Below, in pieces: positions 1 to 10,556 of a DNA stretch of 53,570 nt. The notes beneath the pieces were generated by a model that saw only the letters and a list, made by a program, of their open reading frames with translations, had not been told where the DNA came from and did no database searches. Positions within the stretch are counted from its first letter, which is position 1; every line of letters begins with the position of its first letter. The DNA lies in the NCBI GenBank assembly GCA_021846665.1, contig JAJZWM010000004.1:1-53570 (forward strand), written 5' to 3'. This DNA comes from Nanobdellota archaeon. Its GTDB lineage: Archaea; Nanobdellota; Nanobdellia; Parvarchaeales; Parvarchaeaceae. The position numbers and the translations under genes are program-made.

Positions 1-917
1 TTGTTTCCATAAGGTGATGATAATGTTCCGTCCTTGTGGATTATCCCCCAGGAACTTGCATGGAACCTTTTTTTGGATTTTAAAATAAATTCTATTATCC
101 AAGGTATCATTATAAATATCGCAAATAGTTGCATATCTCCTATTATCGCAACCACTGCAACTGCCCCACCTATTAGGTATGTAAGGCTATCTCCTGGTAT
201 TATCTTAGCAGGGTATTTCCCATAATAAAGGTAACCAAGTAAAACTGAAAACATAATAGCAGAAAGTGCAAAACCATCATAATTTTGCAGATGGAAAGAG
301 AATATAGAAAAAGCTGCAAATAATACTAAGCCCATCTGTATTGCAATACCATTAAGGCCTTCTAACATATTATAAGCATTTGATGCAAATACAACTCCAA
401 GAGGAATTAAAATTACTATATATATTATAGGATTAATGATAATATCTCCTATTCCTGGAAAATACACTTTGCTACCAAAAAACAAAACCATCAATGGTAC
501 TGCTCCTATTAAGGTAAGAATAGGTTTCTGCCACTGTTTAATGCCTCCATTGAAAACTGAATAATTCTTTGCCATCCTTTTTATGTCAGTCATTGAAGTT
601 CTTATCTTTCCACCAGATAGGTCATCTACAAATCCTATCAATGAGATTATTATTATTGATGATAAGCCAAGAAGAAGAGCTTCAGGGTTCAAATCTGCTT
701 TTATTACATAATTATAAGCAGCTATTAGTGACATTATTCCTGCGAATAATCCTATAATTAAAAGGAAACCACCACTTGAAGGAAGAATTGGTCTTTTTTG
801 CTTGTTTATATCCTGTGCTACTAATCCTGCTCTTATAAGTAAAGGAATTATAAACTTACCACTTATAAATGTGGCAATTGCTGCAACTATCGCAGAAAGC
901 AATATCTCTAATAGCAT
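1..917 (-). CDS. UDP-GlcNAc-1-phosphate:polyprenyl-phosphate transferase-like protein (GPT/MraY family), 3' truncated
   Basis: The frame is open from an ATG at 917 to the window edge, giving 305 residues without the C-terminus. It is a polytopic membrane protein with family motifs in order: FVDDL (residues 96-100, the Asp pair of the metal site), NAYNMLEGLNG (180-190), PGDSLTYLIGG and HASSWG. Members transfer a sugar-1-phosphate from a UDP-sugar to a polyprenyl phosphate at the cytoplasmic membrane face. In archaea this is typically the first step of dolichol-linked N-glycan assembly (AglH/DPAGT1-like). The absence of other peptidoglycan-type genes makes a glycoprotein role likelier than MraY. 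The sugar substrate cannot be read from the sequence. Confidence 0.85.
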   Translation of the reverse strand, partial: MLLEILLSAIVAAIATFISGKFIIPLLIRAGLVAQDINKQKRPILPSSGGFLLIIGLFAGIMSLIAAYNYVIKADLNPEALLLGLSSIIIISLIGFVDDLSGGKIRTSMTDIKRMAKNYSVFNGGIKQWQKPILTLIGAVPLMVLFFGSKVYFPGIGDIIINPIIYIVILIPLGVVFASNAYNMLEGLNGIAIQMGLVLFAAFSIFSFHLQNYDGFALSAIMFSVLLGYLYYGKYPAKIIPGDSLTYLIGGAVAVVAIIGDMQLFAIFIMIPWIIEFILKSKKRFHASSWGIIHKDGTLSSPYGN

Positions 918-946
918 TTAAATCTCTGTTTTTTAGTATATTTAAG

Positions 947-957
947 TTTTATATTTG
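947..957 (+). promoter_or_regulatory. putative TATA box for tRNA-Gln
   Basis: An AT-rich TATA-like element (ttttatattt) is centred about 30 nt upstream of the tRNA 5' end, the spacing expected for archaeal TBP/TFB promoters. A second AT-rich stretch at 964-972 is an alternative but is too close to the mature 5' end. Confidence 0.4.
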
Positions 958-981
958 AAGGCTTTTATAATCTTATGTTAT

Positions 982-1054
982 AGCCCTGTAGTGTAGCGGC
1001 CAAGCACGAGGGCCTTTGGAGCCCTAGACACCGGTTCAAATCCGGTCAGGGCTA
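982..1054 (+). tRNA. tRNA-Gln (anticodon TTG)
   Basis: The sequence folds as a complete cloverleaf. The 7-bp acceptor stem pairs AGCCCTG with CAGGGCT and begins with A1-U72, usual for Gln. The anticodon stem AGGGC/GCCCT closes a CTTTGGA loop with TTG at positions 34-36. The T stem is ACCGG/CCGGT with a TTCAAAT loop. The discriminator is A. No intron is seen and CCA is not encoded. Confidence 0.95.
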
Positions 1055-1185
1055 GGTTTGTAGAGTACTAAGCTATCATTTAATATTTTCAGTATTCCAT
1101 TAGAAAGATAGTATAATACTATATACAAGTCTAAAAGTATTCATATCAAATATTATTATAGAGGTAGTATAAAATTCTAAAATAA

Positions 1186-3117
1186 TTAATCTTTCTTTAT
1201 GTCTTTAACATAAACATTCGCAGTATGCTGTCTATCTATTTTGAATGGCTTGAAAATGTTTCCGTTTCCTTCAAAGAACTTAGAAAAGAATTCTACATAG
1301 ATAAGCCTTGCTCCCTGTATTCCGCCTTCGAACAATGCGATTACTATATTGAATAGCTGGCCAAATACTAAAATTATAATTCCTCCTATAATAAAAGGTA
1401 TGGAATCTTTTAAACTGGAAACGAATATCAAATTTATAACCTGTGCAAGAATAACGGAAGCAAGAAGTATACCTACAAGCCTAGTGTATGACAGTATATG
1501 GCTTATTACTGATGGAATTTCCATCAAAGACTGCGTTCCTTCCGACCTAAGCACTAAAATAATCCCTACTATTATTGCAGCATAACTGCCAACAGCTTCT
1601 AAGTTAGAGAAGCCTATGTTCTCCCTGTGAAGGACTGCTAAACCTACTATTACAATCCCCCATGCAACTAAAAGCCAACCTACTCTACCAATAGCTTTCT
1701 TTATTTTTTTATTGTATAAAGCGTTAAGAGCTCCTAATATAAATCCAAATGATACCATTGCCACTCCTATCCATCCAGAAATCAAGAGCAAGGTAGAAAC
1801 ACTTTTAGTAACATTAAATAGCGGGGTGTAAGGTAAAGAAAATCCGAAGTATTCATTAAATATAACTCCTAAAGCAACAGCTATTATAGACCCGGGTATT
1901 ATTGCTTTCATTATCATCATCAGGCTATTTTTACTTATTATTGTCTTTACAAATTTTGCAAGTTTTCTAGGTATGTGGCTTTTTTTTGGAGGATGTTTTA
2001 TTCTATGGATGAGCCAGAAGCTAAGTAACAGAAAAGTTGCACCATAACCTGCGTCTCCAACCATTAGTCCAAAGAATATTGGAAAAGCTATACCAAAGAA
2101 TATTGTAGGATCAATCTCATTGCTTTTTGGTATGGAATAAAATCGTATAAAAAATTCATATAGCTTAAAAGAAACAGGGTTTTCCATCTTTGTTGGGGGT
2201 TCATCTTTGGTATTTATTCTTTCTAGAATGAACTGTTCTCCCGTTAATTTATTTAGATTCTCATCTAATACAGGTATTTTCTTGCTTTCTATCCATCCTT
2301 CAATTACTGTCATATAATCTGTTGAACCTATTTTTGGAATTATAGAAGTCTTTTTTGTCTCTATATCAAGATATTCCTTAAGATTGGCTACAGTACTATA
2401 ATATTTCTTTGACAGCCTTTCTAGTTTTTTGTTTAATTCTGAAAATCTTTCTTTATTCTTTTTTATATTGATTTGCTCCAATTCTGTTATTTCCTCGATT
2501 TTACCCTTCATTTCAGGTATCTTTATCAAATTTATCTCTTCTTTATTTGCTAAGTTAACAAGCTTTTCCTTGTTGTGTTTTTCTATTGTAAATATGTAAG
2601 CATTTTCAAGTTCTATACATTCGCATTCTATTTCTTTTCTTATTAATGCTACAAAGTCATTGTTATCCTTACTTTTTTGCATAAGAAAAGAATCTATTCT
2701 TGTGCCACTTAATATCTTAAAATCATATTTAAAACCTTTCATCAGATTTACAATGTCAATTATAGAATCGCTTTCTTTAATGCTTGCATCTATTTTTTCT
2801 TCCTCTTTTTTTATTTCGTTTACTTCTTCGTATATCTTTATTTTATCTGCTTCGTGAAAAACCTGTTGAAGATTTTTTATATCTACGTTCGTAATTTTCT
2901 GTTTTATTAAATTATTTTCTAGACTTCTTATTTTTTGGCCATATCTGTTTATTTTGTCGAATTCAATTTCTTTAAAGTCTTTTAGGATTTTCTTGCTTTC
3001 GCTTTCTAGTACTTCTATTTGTAGGAATCCAAGTTCTCCGAGTAATGTAATGGCCTTGTCATAATAGATTTTAGGCAGTATCAATCTTATTTTTTCTATT
3101 TTACTTGGCAGAAACAT
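1186..3117 (-). CDS. atpI: A-type ATP synthase subunit I (a-subunit homologue)
   Basis: At 643 residues this is the membrane stator subunit forming the two ion half-channels beside the K ring. The N-terminal half (about 1-340) is hydrophilic and rich in Lys/Glu coiled coil, the part that contacts the peripheral stalks. The C-terminal half has about seven or eight hydrophobic segments, starting near 'PTIFFGIAFPIFFGLMVGDA', a family hallmark followed by 'GYGATFLLLS'. The start codon overlaps the stop of the upstream subunit H gene by one base. It is the last gene of the ATP synthase operon. Length and motifs are normal for the family. Confidence 0.95.
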   Translation of the reverse strand: MFLPSKIEKIRLILPKIYYDKAITLLGELGFLQIEVLESESKKILKDFKEIEFDKINRYGQKIRSLENNLIKQKITNVDIKNLQQVFHEADKIKIYEEVNEIKKEEEKIDASIKESDSIIDIVNLMKGFKYDFKILSGTRIDSFLMQKSKDNNDFVALIRKEIECECIELENAYIFTIEKHNKEKLVNLANKEEINLIKIPEMKGKIEEITELEQINIKKNKERFSELNKKLERLSKKYYSTVANLKEYLDIETKKTSIIPKIGSTDYMTVIEGWIESKKIPVLDENLNKLTGEQFILERINTKDEPPTKMENPVSFKLYEFFIRFYSIPKSNEIDPTIFFGIAFPIFFGLMVGDAGYGATFLLLSFWLIHRIKHPPKKSHIPRKLAKFVKTIISKNSLMMIMKAIIPGSIIAVALGVIFNEYFGFSLPYTPLFNVTKSVSTLLLISGWIGVAMVSFGFILGALNALYNKKIKKAIGRVGWLLVAWGIVIVGLAVLHRENIGFSNLEAVGSYAAIIVGIILVLRSEGTQSLMEIPSVISHILSYTRLVGILLASVILAQVINLIFVSSLKDSIPFIIGGIIILVFGQLFNIVIALFEGGIQGARLIYVEFFSKFFEGNGNIFKPFKIDRQHTANVYVKDIKKD

Positions 3118-3434
3118 TATAGTTTAAATTCCTCCTTCAAAACATCTTCAAATATACTAAGCATTTCTTTCTCATCAAGTGGTTTTATACTAGCTGCTTT
3201 TTGGTTTGCTTCCTTTAATGATTCTTCTCTAAGTTTTTCTGTTTCTTTTTCTACTTTTTCTATTGAGCTGTTAATCGTTTCATTTGCTTCTTTCTGAGCT
3301 TTTTTTATCTTTTCCCCATTTTCCTTTTCTGTTTCTTCTATTAATTTTCTTGCTTTTTCTTCTGCCTGTTCTATTTTCTTTGCAGACAGATCTTCTATCT
3401 CTCTTATTTTTTGTAGAGTTTCTAGCGATTCCAT
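3117..3434 (-). CDS. atpH: A-type ATP synthase subunit H (peripheral stalk)
   Basis: This 105-residue protein is almost entirely charged coiled coil, rich in Lys, Glu and Ala (for example 'KIEQAEEKARKLIEETEKEN'). Length, composition and position directly before subunit I match the archaeal H subunit, which pairs with subunit E to form the stator stalks. Its ends overlap both neighbours by one base, implying translational coupling. In many archaeal operons H and I precede K; here they lie at the 3' end. Coiled coils are hard to assign by sequence alone, so the call relies partly on context. Confidence 0.8.
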   Translation of the reverse strand: MESLETLQKIREIEDLSAKKIEQAEEKARKLIEETEKENGEKIKKAQKEANETINSSIEKVEKETEKLREESLKEANQKAASIKPLDEKEMLSIFEDVLKEEFKL

Positions 3435-4045
3435 TAGCTGTGTAACCTTTTTATGAATTTAATTGATACTAGTCTGTCCCTTTCCATATCATCTAAACTT
3501 TGTTTTATATATTTTATTTTTGCGTTCCATCTCGGCATTATTACGTTCTCTATTGAATTTGTTCTTCTGTTTAATTTGTATATCTCATTTAGTAGATTTC
3601 TCATTGCAGTTTCTTTCTCAGCAATTTCTATAAGCATTGAAAGAAATGAGGAATACATGTTTTTTGCATCGTAAACAGGCGTAGGTATAGTTAAGCTATC
3701 ACTTTTGCTAAGTACATCGATGGTTTCATTCATATTTATATTTGGTATTAGCAAACCCATGACATTTCTTGCTTTTAGACTTGCAAGCTTTTCACTCTGT
3801 TCTTGTGCTACTCTTTCTATGGTTATTCTGCCGCTTAAGGCTTCTGCTATTTCTATGCTTTCTCTGCTTTTGTCCATAAATTTCTTAAGGTCTGTTTTCA
3901 TGCTTTGTACTTGCTTTGCCAGCTCAAAAAATTCTAGTATTAAAGAGGACCTTTTCATTTTTAGAAGCTGTAAACCTCTTTCTGCGGTTTTTATCTTTCT
4001 CTTTGTTTCGATTAATTCTCTTCTTGTTACTCTTATTGTTTCCAT
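3434..4045 (-). CDS. atpD: A-type ATP synthase subunit D (central shaft)
   Basis: At 203 residues this matches subunit D, which forms the long coiled-coil central shaft (with F) that rotates inside the A3B3 head. The N-terminal region '[20 protein letters not shown]' followed by '[12 protein letters not shown]' is the characteristic D signature, and the C-terminal helix ends in basic '[13 protein letters not shown]'. Its start lies 13 nt inside the end of subunit B, so the genes are translationally coupled. Confidence 0.92.
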   Translation of the reverse strand: METIRVTRRELIETKRKIKTAERGLQLLKMKRSSLILEFFELAKQVQSMKTDLKKFMDKSRESIEIAEALSGRITIERVAQEQSEKLASLKARNVMGLLIPNINMNETIDVLSKSDSLTIPTPVYDAKNMYSSFLSMLIEIAEKETAMRNLLNEIYKLNRRTNSIENVIMPRWNAKIKYIKQSLDDMERDRLVSIKFIKRLHS

Positions 4046-5412
4046 TTGCCGTATTTTTCTATAAATTCTGGTTTTATTCTTTTCATTTCATTTTTATCTA
4101 TACTACTTAAAAGCTCCCAGCCAAGGTCTAAAGTCTCATTTATGCTCCTATCTTCATTGAATCCTTGTTTTATGAACTTATTCTCAAATTCTTCGGCAAA
4201 ATGCAGATATTGCTTGTCTATCTTGCTCAATGCATCTTCACCTACTATTTCTGTTAGACTTCTAAGTTCTTTTCCTTTTGCGTATGCTGCATACAACTGA
4301 TCAGAAACGTTTCTGTGATCTTCTCTCGTTGAATCTTTTCCAATTCCTTGGTTCATAAGCCTTGACAATGAAAGAAGAACATCAACACCAGGATAAATTC
4401 CACTTTTGTCTAATGCTCTGCTTAGTACTATCTGTCCTTCTGTAATGTAGCCTGTTAAATCAGGTATTGGATGTGTTATATCATCGCTTGGCATTGTAAG
4501 TATTGGTAATTGTGTTATTGATCCTTCCTTTCCCTTAACTTTTCCAGCTCTTTCAAAAAGGCTTGCAAGGTCTGTATACATATATCCCGGATAACCTCTT
4601 CTTCCAGGTACCTCATCTCTTGCTGCAGAGATTTCACGCAGGGCTTCTGCATAATTTGTTATATCTGTAAGTATAACAATTACATGTGCATTCTTTTCAT
4701 ATGCTAGATATTCCGCGGCTGTTAATGCAAGTCTTGGAAGAATAACTCTTTCCATTGAAGGTTCTGCAGCAAGATTAAGAAATATCACTGATCTTTCAAG
4801 TGCGCCACTATTCTGGAATTCATTTATGAAAAAGTTTGCATCCTCACTGTTTATTCCTATACCCCCAAAAACTACGTAGAAATTCTGTTTTTCTGTAAGT
4901 ATCTTTGCCTGCTTTACTATTTGTGCAGCAAGCTTATTATGCGCAAGACCAGAACCCGAAAATATTGGAAGTTTTTGACCTCTTACTAGTGTGTTCATAC
5001 AGTCTATTGAAGATATACCTGTTTGTACAAACTCTGAAGGTTCTTCTCTTGCATATGGATTTATTGGACTTCCATTTATGTCCATCTTTTCATCGCTAAA
5101 TATAGGTATGCCGCCATCTCTTGGTCTTCCTAATCCATCGAATACTCTACCAACCATATCCATACTGACTGGCATTTTGAAAGTTGTTCCTTTGAATCTG
5201 ACTTTTGTAGTTTGTGTGTTCATTCCTGTTGTTTCACCGAATACCTGTATTATAGTTACATCTTCATTTGTTGCAAGAACTTGGCCACTTACTTTTTTCC
5301 CGTTTTCAAGCTCTATTTCAACCTGCTCGTTGTAACCTGCATTCTTTACGCTTTTAACAAAGAGTAAAACGTTAGTTACTTTTTCAATTGTTTTGTATTC
5401 TATCTCTTCCAT
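4033..5412 (-). CDS. atpB: A-type ATP synthase subunit B (non-catalytic)
   Basis: This 459-residue protein has the three-domain fold of the A3B3 head. 'FSGSGLAHN' replaces a true Walker A motif, as expected for the non-catalytic nucleotide-binding subunit. Also present are '[15 protein letters not shown]' and '[19 protein letters not shown]', conserved at the A/B interface, and '[13 protein letters not shown]'. The start at 5412 lies two bases after the stop of subunit A. Length is normal and no intein is present. Confidence 0.97.
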   Translation of the reverse strand: MEEIEYKTIEKVTNVLLFVKSVKNAGYNEQVEIELENGKKVSGQVLATNEDVTIIQVFGETTGMNTQTTKVRFKGTTFKMPVSMDMVGRVFDGLGRPRDGGIPIFSDEKMDINGSPINPYAREEPSEFVQTGISSIDCMNTLVRGQKLPIFSGSGLAHNKLAAQIVKQAKILTEKQNFYVVFGGIGINSEDANFFINEFQNSGALERSVIFLNLAAEPSMERVILPRLALTAAEYLAYEKNAHVIVILTDITNYAEALREISAARDEVPGRRGYPGYMYTDLASLFERAGKVKGKEGSITQLPILTMPSDDITHPIPDLTGYITEGQIVLSRALDKSGIYPGVDVLLSLSRLMNQGIGKDSTREDHRNVSDQLYAAYAKGKELRSLTEIVGEDALSKIDKQYLHFAEEFENKFIKQGFNEDRSINETLDLGWELLSSIDKNEMKRIKPEFIEKYGKWKQ

Positions 5413-5413
5413 A

Positions 5414-8400
5414 TTATCTCTCCATGCTCATCTTTTTTATTTCTTCTATGTCTTTCTCTATTTCCTTTAATTTATCATCAATTTCTTCTTCTTTAGTATA
5501 TCTTAATCTTGCTATTTTTGGTTTTATTTGTATTGATTGCAGTTTTTCAATTGGTACATTTCTATTAAGAGCAGCTTTCTCAGCATCAAATACTTCATTT
5601 ATAACTTTTAGCATCTTATACTGTTTACTTACTGATGCATAAGTATCGGTTTCATCGAAAGCATTTTGTTGAAGGTAATCCTCTCTCAGCATTTTTGCAA
5701 TGTCTAATGTAAGTTTGTCTGATTCTGGTAGTGCATCGTAACCGACAAGCTGTACAATCTCATTTATTTCAGCTTCCTTTTGTAATGTAGCCATTGATTT
5801 ATCTCTGAGTTCTGGCCAATCCTGTGCAATGTTTTTTCTGTACCATTGATCTAGCTCATCTGTATAAAGTGAGTAACTGTTAAGCCAGTTAATTGATGGA
5901 AAATGTCTTGCATTAGCAAGTGATGCATCTAAAGCCCAAAAGACTCTCGTAACCCTAAGAGTATTCTGTGAAACAGGTTCTGATATATCTCCGCCAGGCG
6001 GAGAAACTGCCCCTATTAGTGTTGCTGCACCTATTTTTCCGCTTAATATCCTTGCTCTACCTGCTCTTTCATAGAATTCACCTATCCTTCTTCCAAGATA
6101 TGCAGGATAACCTTCCTCTCCAGGCATTTCTTCCAGTCTTCCGGAAAGTTCCCTTAGTGCTTCGGCCCATCTGGAAGTACTGTCGGCCATTACAGCTACA
6201 CTGTAGCCCATATCTCTGTAATATTCTGCAAGTGTTATGCCTGTGTAAATGCTTGCTTCTCTTGCTGCTACAGGCATGTTTGAAGTATTTGCTATAAGTA
6301 TGGTCCTATCCATTAAAGGCTTTCCGCTTTTAGGATCTTTTAGCTCTGGAAAGGTCGTAAGTATCTCTGTCATTTCGTTTCCTCTTTCACCACAGCCAAC
6401 ATAAACTATTACATCAGCATCGGACCATTTCGCAAGCTGGTGCTGAATTACAGTATTATGCAGAAGTATCGCACCGTTACCTCCAATGAAGTTGCTGCCA
6501 AATTCAGGAGTTACAACATCATATACATCAAATGGCCCTTTTGTTTCCTCTATCTCTGTTATTTTGTCGAAGTATACATAATCTAACATTTTTTGAATTT
6601 CTACGAGATTCTGTAGTTCCAAAGTACCCTCACTATTTGGATTTGAAATAGCGCTTAAGAATTTGTTAAAGCTATCCACAGTAAAATTCTCATTTCCACT
6701 CATGTAGTTTGTTATTTCTATGCCTTTTTCCTTCAATTCGGAGTAATTTGGATATTTTTTATATAGGTTTTCTACGTAATTGCTGTTTAGAGGCATTAAG
6801 TCTATAGAAGTGTAGGAGCTGTCTTTAGATTTTATGTAATTAATTATTCTATTAATTTTTTCATATTTTTGATGGCTATCATTTATGTTTTGGTAGAATT
6901 TTTTCAATTCCTTCAAATTCCTTATATAGACCCTATTCTTATCGTTGTATCCTTTAACTTTTTCAGAATGCATAGAGTTAATTATCCCTAATCTAGTTAA
7001 CGTATAAGAAAGTTGAATCTGCAATTTTTTGCTTGCGGTTGAAAACCCTATGCTCCCGCCGTAAAAACTTCCATCTCCAAGGAAATAACCTCTAATAAAC
7101 GCAGCTAATATCTTATTATTAGCTTTCATTATAACATTTGGTATATATTTCTCAGATGCATTTTTGGCGTTTATTAACCTTCTAATAAGTTTTACTAAAA
7201 TTGCACTATTAACTAAAGCATTGGGTACCTTATCTTTTTGTATTTCTAAAGTAGATTTTAATCCAAAAAGATCTTTAACTAAGAAATTGAATCGCTTTAT
7301 GAGTTTGTTGTCAGAATTAGTAAATACTATCGTATTTCTTCCTCTTATATATCCTTTAGCTACAAATAGTCCAATAAACTCTGCGAAGTTCTCATCTACA
7401 TATCTTGGTATCTTCATTAGTTTTCCAGCTCCGTCTTGTATTTTAACGTTTTTAAGTAAATCCTTCATTTTTAGTAAAATATTTTTGTCTATTGTTCTTG
7501 CATCAAATAAGTATTCGTATAGGTCTATTTTCTGTATTTCTTTATTTACCTCAAATTTTCTTATCGCGATTATGTAATCACCTTTACGAAGGTTTTCTGC
7601 AGATTCTTCCTTTATACCTGCTCCATCTAATTTGAATAGCTTGTGTACAGGTGTTATTTTTGCTTCCCTTCCAGTCTTTGTCTTTATTCTTATAACTGAA
7701 TCACTTTTGCCTTTATACAGGAATTTTGATTTGCTTTCTTTAACTTTTCCACCATACATCGAAAATAGTTTTAGTGGGTTTTTAAGCCTTAACAATGTTT
7801 CATTTTCATCTTGGTATTCTATATCACTATCCTTTTCATTTTCTTTGTAGATTTCTTCAATGCTTTTTATCTCGCCATTTGCTAACAAAACTGGAGTTTC
7901 TCCTAGTACGCATTTTCCGGATCCAAATGGCCCTGGTACCGCTGCAGTACCTCCCATTGCAACAGGAAACATTGTATCTACAACTCTTTGTCCAGTTAAG
8001 AGAGGAACCGTAGGAGAAAGTTTTTCTTTTACAGGTCTTGCCGTTCTTACTGGCCATTTTGTCATTAGCTTTATTTCCTCTGTTTTTTTATCGTTTTCCA
8101 ATACTGCAATAGTTTCATCTATAGTGTAATCTCCTTCCTCTGCAATCTTTTTTATTATTCCTTTCTGATTTACCGGAACAAGGACTCTGTGTTTTATTAA
8201 GGAAGTTTCTTTTACTTCTCCTATTTCTTCACCTGGCTCTACAGCTTTTCCTTCCTCTACTTTTGGCTTGAAGTGCCATTTTTTTTCTCTATCTAATGAA
8301 TTAACTTTTATTCCACTACCTATGAATGTACCCTCTTTGTTTAGAATTTTATCCAATGGCCTTTGTATACCGTCAAATATAGAGCCTATTAATCCTGGGC

Positions 8401-8623
8401 CAAGTTCAACCGACAAGGGTTCTCTGCTATCAATTGCCTTTTCTCCTATCCTGAGTCCGCTTGTATCTTCATATACCTGTACTATCGCATTTTTTCCTTC
8501 TATTTTTACTATCTCACCAACCAGTTCATTTTCTCCTATAAAAACAATATTATTCATTTTCGGATCTTCAAGATCAGAAACGGTTACTACTGAACCGGAA
8601 ATTCCTATTACTTTTCCTTCCAT
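5414..8623 (-). CDS. atpA: A-type ATP synthase catalytic subunit A, interrupted by an intein
   Basis: The precursor is 1069 residues; removing residues 238-723 leaves a mature protein of about 583, normal for subunit A. The N-extein holds the beta barrel and the A-specific insertion (near '[19 protein letters not shown]'). The Walker A motif GPFGSGK-T is split exactly between Lys237 and Thr724. The C-extein has '[20 protein letters not shown]', the Walker B/arm region '[17 protein letters not shown]' and '[11 protein letters not shown]'. Splicing must occur to restore the catalytic P-loop, so ATP synthase assembly depends on intein activity. Start ATG at 8623 lies one base after the subunit F stop. 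Confidence 0.97.
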   Translation of the reverse strand: MEGKVIGISGSVVTVSDLEDPKMNNIVFIGENELVGEIVKIEGKNAIVQVYEDTSGLRIGEKAIDSREPLSVELGPGLIGSIFDGIQRPLDKILNKEGTFIGSGIKVNSLDREKKWHFKPKVEEGKAVEPGEEIGEVKETSLIKHRVLVPVNQKGIIKKIAEEGDYTIDETIAVLENDKKTEEIKLMTKWPVRTARPVKEKLSPTVPLLTGQRVVDTMFPVAMGGTAAVPGPFGSGKCVLGETPVLLANGEIKSIEEIYKENEKDSDIEYQDENETLLRLKNPLKLFSMYGGKVKESKSKFLYKGKSDSVIRIKTKTGREAKITPVHKLFKLDGAGIKEESAENLRKGDYIIAIRKFEVNKEIQKIDLYEYLFDARTIDKNILLKMKDLLKNVKIQDGAGKLMKIPRYVDENFAEFIGLFVAKGYIRGRNTIVFTNSDNKLIKRFNFLVKDLFGLKSTLEIQKDKVPNALVNSAILVKLIRRLINAKNASEKYIPNVIMKANNKILAAFIRGYFLGDGSFYGGSIGFSTASKKLQIQLSYTLTRLGIINSMHSEKVKGYNDKNRVYIRNLKELKKFYQNINDSHQKYEKINRIINYIKSKDSSYTSIDLMPLNSNYVENLYKKYPNYSELKEKGIEITNYMSGNENFTVDSFNKFLSAISNPNSEGTLELQNLVEIQKMLDYVYFDKITEIEETKGPFDVYDVVTPEFGSNFIGGNGAILLHNTVIQHQLAKWSDADVIVYVGCGERGNEMTEILTTFPELKDPKSGKPLMDRTILIANTSNMPVAAREASIYTGITLAEYYRDMGYSVAVMADSTSRWAEALRELSGRLEEMPGEEGYPAYLGRRIGEFYERAGRARILSGKIGAATLIGAVSPPGGDISEPVSQNTLRVTRVFWALDASLANARHFPSINWLNSYSLYTDELDQWYRKNIAQDWPELRDKSMATLQKEAEINEIVQLVGYDALPESDKLTLDIAKMLREDYLQQNAFDETDTYASVSKQYKMLKVINEVFDAEKAALNRNVPIEKLQSIQIKPKIARLRYTKEEEIDDKLKEIEKDIEEIKKMSMER
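6455..7912 (-). mobile_element. intein with LAGLIDADG-type endonuclease domain in atpA (VMA-b insertion site)
   Basis: The in-frame insertion is 486 residues, from Cys238 to Asn723, followed by Thr724. Splicing blocks are present: block A '[20 protein letters not shown]', block B 'TPVHKLF' (TxxH), block F '[18 protein letters not shown]' and block G ending 'ILLHN'. A central dodecapeptide endonuclease domain has two motifs, 'FIGLFVAKG' and 'IRGYFLGDG'. The second keeps the metal-binding Asp; the first has Lys where Asp/Glu is expected. Cys1, the penultimate His and terminal Asn are intact, so splicing should work while DNA cleavage may not. The same P-loop site is known to hold inteins in Thermoplasmatales and Pyrococcus. 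Confidence 0.93.
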
Positions 8624-8624
8624 T

Positions 8625-8948
8625 TTATTTTAATTTAGTTATGTCCACCCCCAGTACTCTTTTTGCTAGACTTTCTAGCGATTCTTTGCTTTCTTCTACT
8701 TCCTGTGAAGGTATAAGTAATACTAACGGATCAACGCTTAAATTTATTATGCTAAGTTCATTCTGGTCCGCATATTCCTTTATACTTTCTTCGGCTATTA
8801 TAAGGTTATATTCTTTGCTTTTTATTAATTTAATGACTTCATTTAGTGCTTCTTTTCCAGTTAAATCGATTGAATTATCTATCCCTGCAAGTTTTAATCC
8901 TAGTCCATCTCTCCTGTCACCTACAAAAACTATTTTTTTAAATTCCAT
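8625..8948 (-). CDS. atpF: A-type ATP synthase subunit F
   Basis: This 107-residue protein fits subunit F, which sits with D in the central shaft. It has the Rossmann-like start '[19 protein letters not shown]', an 'LIIAEESI' strand and the conserved 'PLVLLIPS' segment. Its 3' neighbour is subunit A one base away, and its start overlaps the end of subunit C by 11 nt. Position between C and A is the standard order. Confidence 0.9.
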   Translation of the reverse strand: MEFKKIVFVGDRRDGLGLKLAGIDNSIDLTGKEALNEVIKLIKSKEYNLIIAEESIKEYADQNELSIINLSVDPLVLLIPSQEVEESKESLESLAKRVLGVDITKLK

Positions 8949-9978
8949 ATCCTATATCAACTATCTTTTTTTCTATGTTATAATATTTTTTAAACCAGTT
9001 AAGTCTTATGGTGTCTCTCTCTATTTCCGCGCTTATTATAAATGAAAGGGTGGAAGCTACCGATAAAGAGTTTGCTCTGAATATGGGCAGGTATTTATCA
9101 TGCACAATTCTCTTTAACTCTACTTCAAAATTTGCTATAAGTCCATCTTCCTTGTAAAGTTCAAGGGCTTCATCTAAATTATATGGTAATTCCTTTATAA
9201 AATCTACAATATTCATCTTTGTCATATCATTTAGTTTGTCTATGCTGATAGAACCTCCTTTTATCAAAAGCTCTTTTGCGGGTTTTTTTAGTTCTATCTC
9301 TTTGATTACTGTTATTATGTTCCTTAAATCTATTAATCCCTGTATGAATCTCAATACAGGACCCTCATTTCCATTATAGAACTTGAAATTTCTTAAAAGA
9401 TCATTATAATATTCAATATCCAGTGCCAAAGACATACCAGAAACATCTCTGCTTAATTCAGCAGAAACTGAAAAAGGAAGCAATACTCTCCCATATGGAT
9501 ATCTCGTAAGATAATTTATTACTTCAACAATATCTTTTTGCTCTATTATGTTTCTATAATCTTCTTTGCTTATCAAGGGACTTGATAACCCTAAAGGAAA
9601 GCTTCTTCCTATAGTTAAAAGGTTTTCAGTTATTTCTACGTTCTTTCCTATTAGTTTTGCGGCCAGGATAAGTTTTATGTTTTGTATATCTATCTTCGAA
9701 AGATAGCTTCTTATTAAAGGCTTTCCAATACTTGGGAGTACTCCCATGGCAGAATTACAGTTATTTAAAAAATGAGTGTTTACTACAACATCTATTATAT
9801 CCGGCTCCTTGAAACGATTATAGAACTGATCAATTTCATTTTTGTAAGAGGTAGAAGAAAGTACATTCATGAATTCTTCTTTTTTAGTTTCCTTTATTCT
9901 CTCTATTTCATCCTTTCTTAAAAGATTAAGGTAAAGTGCCTTAACGTGTCCGTACGCACCTGCATATGTAGAATCCAT
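8938..9978 (-). CDS. atpC: A-type ATP synthase subunit C
   Basis: This 346-residue subunit is the funnel-shaped connector between the rotor ring and the D/F shaft, related to V-ATPase subunit d. The conserved opening 'YAGAYGHVKALYLNLL' and the mostly helical body fit. I place the start at the ATG at 9978, preceded by a GGAG ribosome-binding site and lying just after the subunit E stop. A TTG seven codons upstream would overlap subunit E and is less plausible. The 3' end overlaps subunit F by 11 nt. Confidence 0.9.
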   Translation of the reverse strand: MDSTYAGAYGHVKALYLNLLRKDEIERIKETKKEEFMNVLSSTSYKNEIDQFYNRFKEPDIIDVVVNTHFLNNCNSAMGVLPSIGKPLIRSYLSKIDIQNIKLILAAKLIGKNVEITENLLTIGRSFPLGLSSPLISKEDYRNIIEQKDIVEVINYLTRYPYGRVLLPFSVSAELSRDVSGMSLALDIEYYNDLLRNFKFYNGNEGPVLRFIQGLIDLRNIITVIKEIELKKPAKELLIKGGSISIDKLNDMTKMNIVDFIKELPYNLDEALELYKEDGLIANFEVELKRIVHDKYLPIFRANSLSVASTLSFIISAEIERDTIRLNWFKKYYNIEKKIVDIGYGI

Positions 9979-9979
9979 C

Positions 9980-10540
9980 TTATTTCTCCAATTTTTCAAT
10001 TACACTTTTTGCGATCTTTTCTTCTAGAGACTGTATAACTTTATCTATAGATAAATCAATTGAAAATTTACCATCCTGACTTTCTGCGTAAACTCCAAAC
10101 ATCTTTTTTTTCATTAGTTTAGCATTCTTTTCATTTTTGCCGAAAGTTTCTAAGTCCTTTTTATTCATAAAAATGATCGCATCTTCTCCAATTCTCTTTT
10201 TAGCCTCCTTTATAAGCGTGTTCATCAATTTTTCATATTCTGCAGTTTCACTGAATTTAGATTCTGAAGAATAAAGGTTATTCATGCTTTCCTTAAAAGC
10301 GCTGCTTATTGCTTTTTTCATTATCTGGTTCTTTTCAACGTTTATTTTGGCTTTTTCAATTTCTTCTTTTTCTGATATGAATGCTTTTGTTTTATCTTTT
10401 GCTTCTTTTAATATTTCTTCAGCTTTTTTGTCTGCTTCATTAGCAGATTGATTTGCCTTTATCTGTGCTTCTATAATCATTTTTTTGACTTTAGTATCCG
10501 TCTCTTTCTCTATGTGTTCTGCTATTTTCTCCAAGCTCAT
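9980..10540 (-). CDS. atpE: A-type ATP synthase subunit E (peripheral stalk)
   Basis: At 186 residues this matches subunit E. The N-terminal half is a long Ala/Lys/Glu coiled coil that pairs with subunit H. The C-terminal globular part ('GEDAIIFMNKKDLETFGKN', 'GKFSIDLSIDKVIQSLEEKI') contacts the head. Its position between K and C is the standard archaeal order. The sequence is diverged, so the assignment relies on length, layout and context. Confidence 0.87.
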   Translation of the reverse strand: MSLEKIAEHIEKETDTKVKKMIIEAQIKANQSANEADKKAEEILKEAKDKTKAFISEKEEIEKAKINVEKNQIMKKAISSAFKESMNNLYSSESKFSETAEYEKLMNTLIKEAKKRIGEDAIIFMNKKDLETFGKNEKNAKLMKKKMFGVYAESQDGKFSIDLSIDKVIQSLEEKIAKSVIEKLEK

Positions 10541-10556
10541 ATAATAACGCTATGCC

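Noticed and set aside
3705-4064. 119-codon plus-strand frame opposite subunit D
   Set aside because: Same mirror effect. The D and B subunits on the minus strand explain the region.
7164-7577. 137-codon plus-strand frame opposite the intein
   Set aside because: Antisense to coding sequence with clear motifs. The hydrophobic composition is the mirror of Lys/Glu-rich helices in an AT-rich gene.
9979-9999. TTG start seven codons upstream for subunit C
   Set aside because: It lies inside subunit E, while the ATG at 9978 has a good ribosome-binding site and conserved sequence after it.
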